DNA of 64,000 nucleotides from Bacillus thuringiensis (GTDB lineage Bacteria > Bacillota > Bacilli > Bacillales > Bacillaceae_G). A program made the translations under genes and the position numbers. The stretch is from the NCBI RefSeq assembly GCF_022095615.2, contig NZ_CP155559.1, positions 4,399,501 through 4,463,500 of the forward strand, written 5' to 3'. The notes below the pieces were generated by a model. The model worked only from the letters and a program-made list of their open reading frames with translations, made no database searches and was not told the origin of the DNA. Positions 62,507-64,000 of the stretch are shown here, in pieces. Within the stretch, counting starts at the first letter, position 1; each line of letters opens with the position of its first letter.

Positions 62507-64000
62507 ATGATTTGGAATTGGCTACGTAAGAAAAAAAAATCAAATACAACAGAAAAAAACGAAACAGATAACTCGGATCAGAATCAACAGCGAAATTCTA
62601 AACAAGACGACTCAGATCAGAATCAACAACAAAACTCTAAGCAAAACGACTCGGATCAGAATCAACAACAAAATTCTAAACAAAACAACTCGGATCAGAA
62701 TCAACAACAAAATTCTAAACAAAACAACTCGGATCAGAATCAACAACAAAATTCTAAGCAAAACGACTCGGATCAGAATCAACAACAAAACTCTAAACAA
62801 AACGACTCGGATCAGGATAAACAGCAACACTCTAAGAAAGATAACTCGGCCCAAGATCAACAACAAAACTCTAAACAAGGTAACTTGGATCAAGATCAGC
62901 AGCAAAACTCTAAACAAAGTAACTCGGATCAAGATCAGCAGCAAAACTCTAAACAAAGTAACTCGAATCAAGATCAGCAGCAAAACTCTAAACAAAGTAA
63001 CTCGGATCAAGATCAGCAGCAAAATTCTAAACAAAGTAACTCGGATCAGAATCAACAACAAAATTCTAAACAAGACGACTCGGATCAGAATCAACAACAA
63101 AATTCTAAACAAGACGACTCGGATCAGAATCAGCAACACTCTAAGAAAGATAACTCGACCCAAGATCAGCAGCAAAACTCTAAACAAGGTAACTCGGATC
63201 AGAATCAACAACAAAATTCTAAACAAGACGACTCGGATCAGAATCAGCAACACTCTAAGAAAGATAACTCGACCCAAGATCAGCAGCAAAACTCTAAACA
63301 AGGTAACTCGGATCAAGATCAGCAACACTCTAAGAAAGATAACTCGACCCAAGATCAGCAGCAAAACTCTGGAAATAATAGTATTTATGATTTTACGAAA
63401 CCAGAAAAAGACCGTATTCATTCTCTACAAGATTTAATAGAGAAGCTCAAACAATCTAGCGATTTTGTTAATTATCACACATCTGACAATGAAACGATGC
63501 CTTATTGGATTTCTTACTATCGACCTTCGCTTGATGGCGAGAAGTTGCAAAAGTATTTAATGCCTACTCTTTTAGCACGACCTTGTGCTTCATTAGAAGA
63601 ACTAAAAGAACACATTCCAATGAGCGGGATTACAATTACGAACGATTTACAAAAAATTGAGGACATGGTGTTAAAAGGACATGCGATTATTCAATTGAAC
63701 CAGCAAGATCAAAAATGTATGCTTGCAAACATCGCGATTGATAATTATCGTGCACCAACCCCCCCTTTAAACGAATCGACTGTTATTGGTCCTCAAGAAG
63801 GTTTCGTAGAAGATATTGATACAAATATTAATTTAGTTCGAAAACGTCTTCCTGTTTTAGATTTACAAACAAAAGAAATGATTGTCGGGGAGTTTTCCAA
63901 AACAAAAGTTGTCATGATGTATTTAGACAACCTCGCAGAAAAAGATAATGTAGATTTTCTCGAGGAGTCATTACGTGCTCTTGAATATGATCAAATTAAT
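62507..64000 (+). CDS. GerA-family germinant receptor A subunit, 3' end outside window
   Basis: The first 498 residues are visible, open at the window end. After a short basic start (MIWNWLRKKKKSN) residues 21-288 are a Gln/Asn/Ser/Asp repeat of 13-residue units. From about 289 the sequence becomes a GerA N-terminal domain: LQDLIEKLKQSSDFV, SGITITNDLQKIEDMVLKGHAIIQL and the family signature GPQEGFVEDIDTNINLVRKRLP. The membrane domain should follow beyond the window. GerA-type A subunits sense germinants in the spore inner membrane. Which receptor (GerI, GerQ, GerS and so on) cannot be decided here. GAGGG lies 8 bases before the ATG. Confidence 0.93.
   Translation, partial: MIWNWLRKKKKSNTTEKNETDNSDQNQQRNSKQDDSDQNQQQNSKQNDSDQNQQQNSKQNNSDQNQQQNSKQNNSDQNQQQNSKQNDSDQNQQQNSKQNDSDQDKQQHSKKDNSAQDQQQNSKQGNLDQDQQQNSKQSNSDQDQQQNSKQSNSNQDQQQNSKQSNSDQDQQQNSKQSNSDQNQQQNSKQDDSDQNQQQNSKQDDSDQNQQHSKKDNSTQDQQQNSKQGNSDQNQQQNSKQDDSDQNQQHSKKDNSTQDQQQNSKQGNSDQDQQHSKKDNSTQDQQQNSGNNSIYDFTKPEKDRIHSLQDLIEKLKQSSDFVNYHTSDNETMPYWISYYRPSLDGEKLQKYLMPTLLARPCASLEELKEHIPMSGITITNDLQKIEDMVLKGHAIIQLNQQDQKCMLANIAIDNYRAPTPPLNESTVIGPQEGFVEDIDTNINLVRKRLPVLDLQTKEMIVGEFSKTKVVMMYLDNLAEKDNVDFLEESLRALEYDQIN
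62567..63370 (+). repeat. 39-bp in-frame tandem repeat in the GerA-type gene
   Basis: About 21 copies of a 13-residue unit, typically NDSDQNQQQNSKQ. Three copies are one residue shorter (QQHSKK endings). Composite patterns repeat (for example QHSKK-DNSTQDQQQNSKQ-GNSDQ occurs more than once), showing block duplication. Confidence 0.93.

Noticed and set aside
62567..63370. Possible CRISPR array (regular repeats near 36-42 bp here and in sftA)
   Set aside because: Units are contiguous with no unique spacers, stay in frame and encode protein; no cas genes are present.
62612..63421. A 269-codon minus-strand open frame of leucine/isoleucine-rich repeats opposite the GerA-type gene
   Set aside because: It is the antisense reading of the 39-bp repeat array (repeat units without stop codons in that frame). 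It has no ribosome site and a repetitive unnatural composition, and the plus-strand frame continues into a real GerA domain.

Overview
The window looks like a chromosomal segment of a Bacillus cereus-group bacterium (B. cereus, B. thuringiensis, B. anthracis and relatives). The DNA is AT-rich with strong Shine-Dalgarno sites. The gene order from acsA-acuABC through ccpA, ytxJ, murC, sftA, ytpRQP, ytoP, ytzB, ytnP, trmB, ytzH, ytmP, a type I pullulanase, pepV, ytzE, ytgP and ytfP follows the B. subtilis backbone as I remember it. A long collagen-like protein with an exosporium leader points to the cereus group rather than B. subtilis.

Layout. 1-5 kb: a partial maltose-type acetyltransferase, then acetyl-CoA synthetase (acsA) divergent from acuABC, which control AcsA by lysine acetylation and deacetylation. 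5-12.4 kb: accessory genes (hydrolase, two-component system, ankyrin lipoprotein, Gfo/Idh/MocA oxidoreductase, mscL, small proteins). 12.4-17.7 kb: ccpA, a decayed remnant of aroA, a CamS-type lipoprotein, ytxJ/ytxG-like genes and an M29 aminopeptidase. 17.7-20 kb: two acetyltransferases and a PadR/HAAS pair with a striking operator. 20-46 kb: housekeeping core (murC, sftA, amidase, ytpRQP, DUF84, ytoP, ytnP, trmB, ytmP, pulA, thpR, pepV, pseudouridine synthase, ytgP, ytfP).

45-51.5 kb: an MFS efflux pump, an ArsR/SRPBCC pair, a DUF3973-like gene behind a structured leader, cse60, a CarD-type regulator, and glucose dehydrogenase with its glucose transporter. 51.5-56.7 kb: molybdenum cofactor synthesis split into three transcription units (moeA-mobB-moaE-moaD, moaC, moaA-moeB). 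56.8-64 kb: spore-surface and germination genes (collagen-like exosporium protein, two GerPA/GerPF-like proteins, a GerA-family receptor subunit cut by the window end), plus a rhodanese and a MetX-like acyltransferase/hydrolase.

The most notable observations are: (i) a frame-preserved fragment of the AroA DAHP synthase between ccpA and the ytx genes, abutting copies of a dispersed repeat; (ii) two dispersed repeat families, one ending in a conserved segment that contains ATCGACTTACCGACA, the other starting ATAAAGTGAAACTTT; (iii) large in-frame tandem repeats in sftA, the collagen-like gene and the GerA-type gene; (iv) a near-perfect 38-bp palindrome overlapping the padR promoter; (v) a direct-repeat operator upstream of the SRPBCC-arsR operon; (vi) a strong terminator-like hairpin in the leader of the DUF3973-like gene. 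No tRNA, rRNA, insertion sequence, prophage or CRISPR array was seen. Family names and B. subtilis comparisons are from memory and were not checked by a search.
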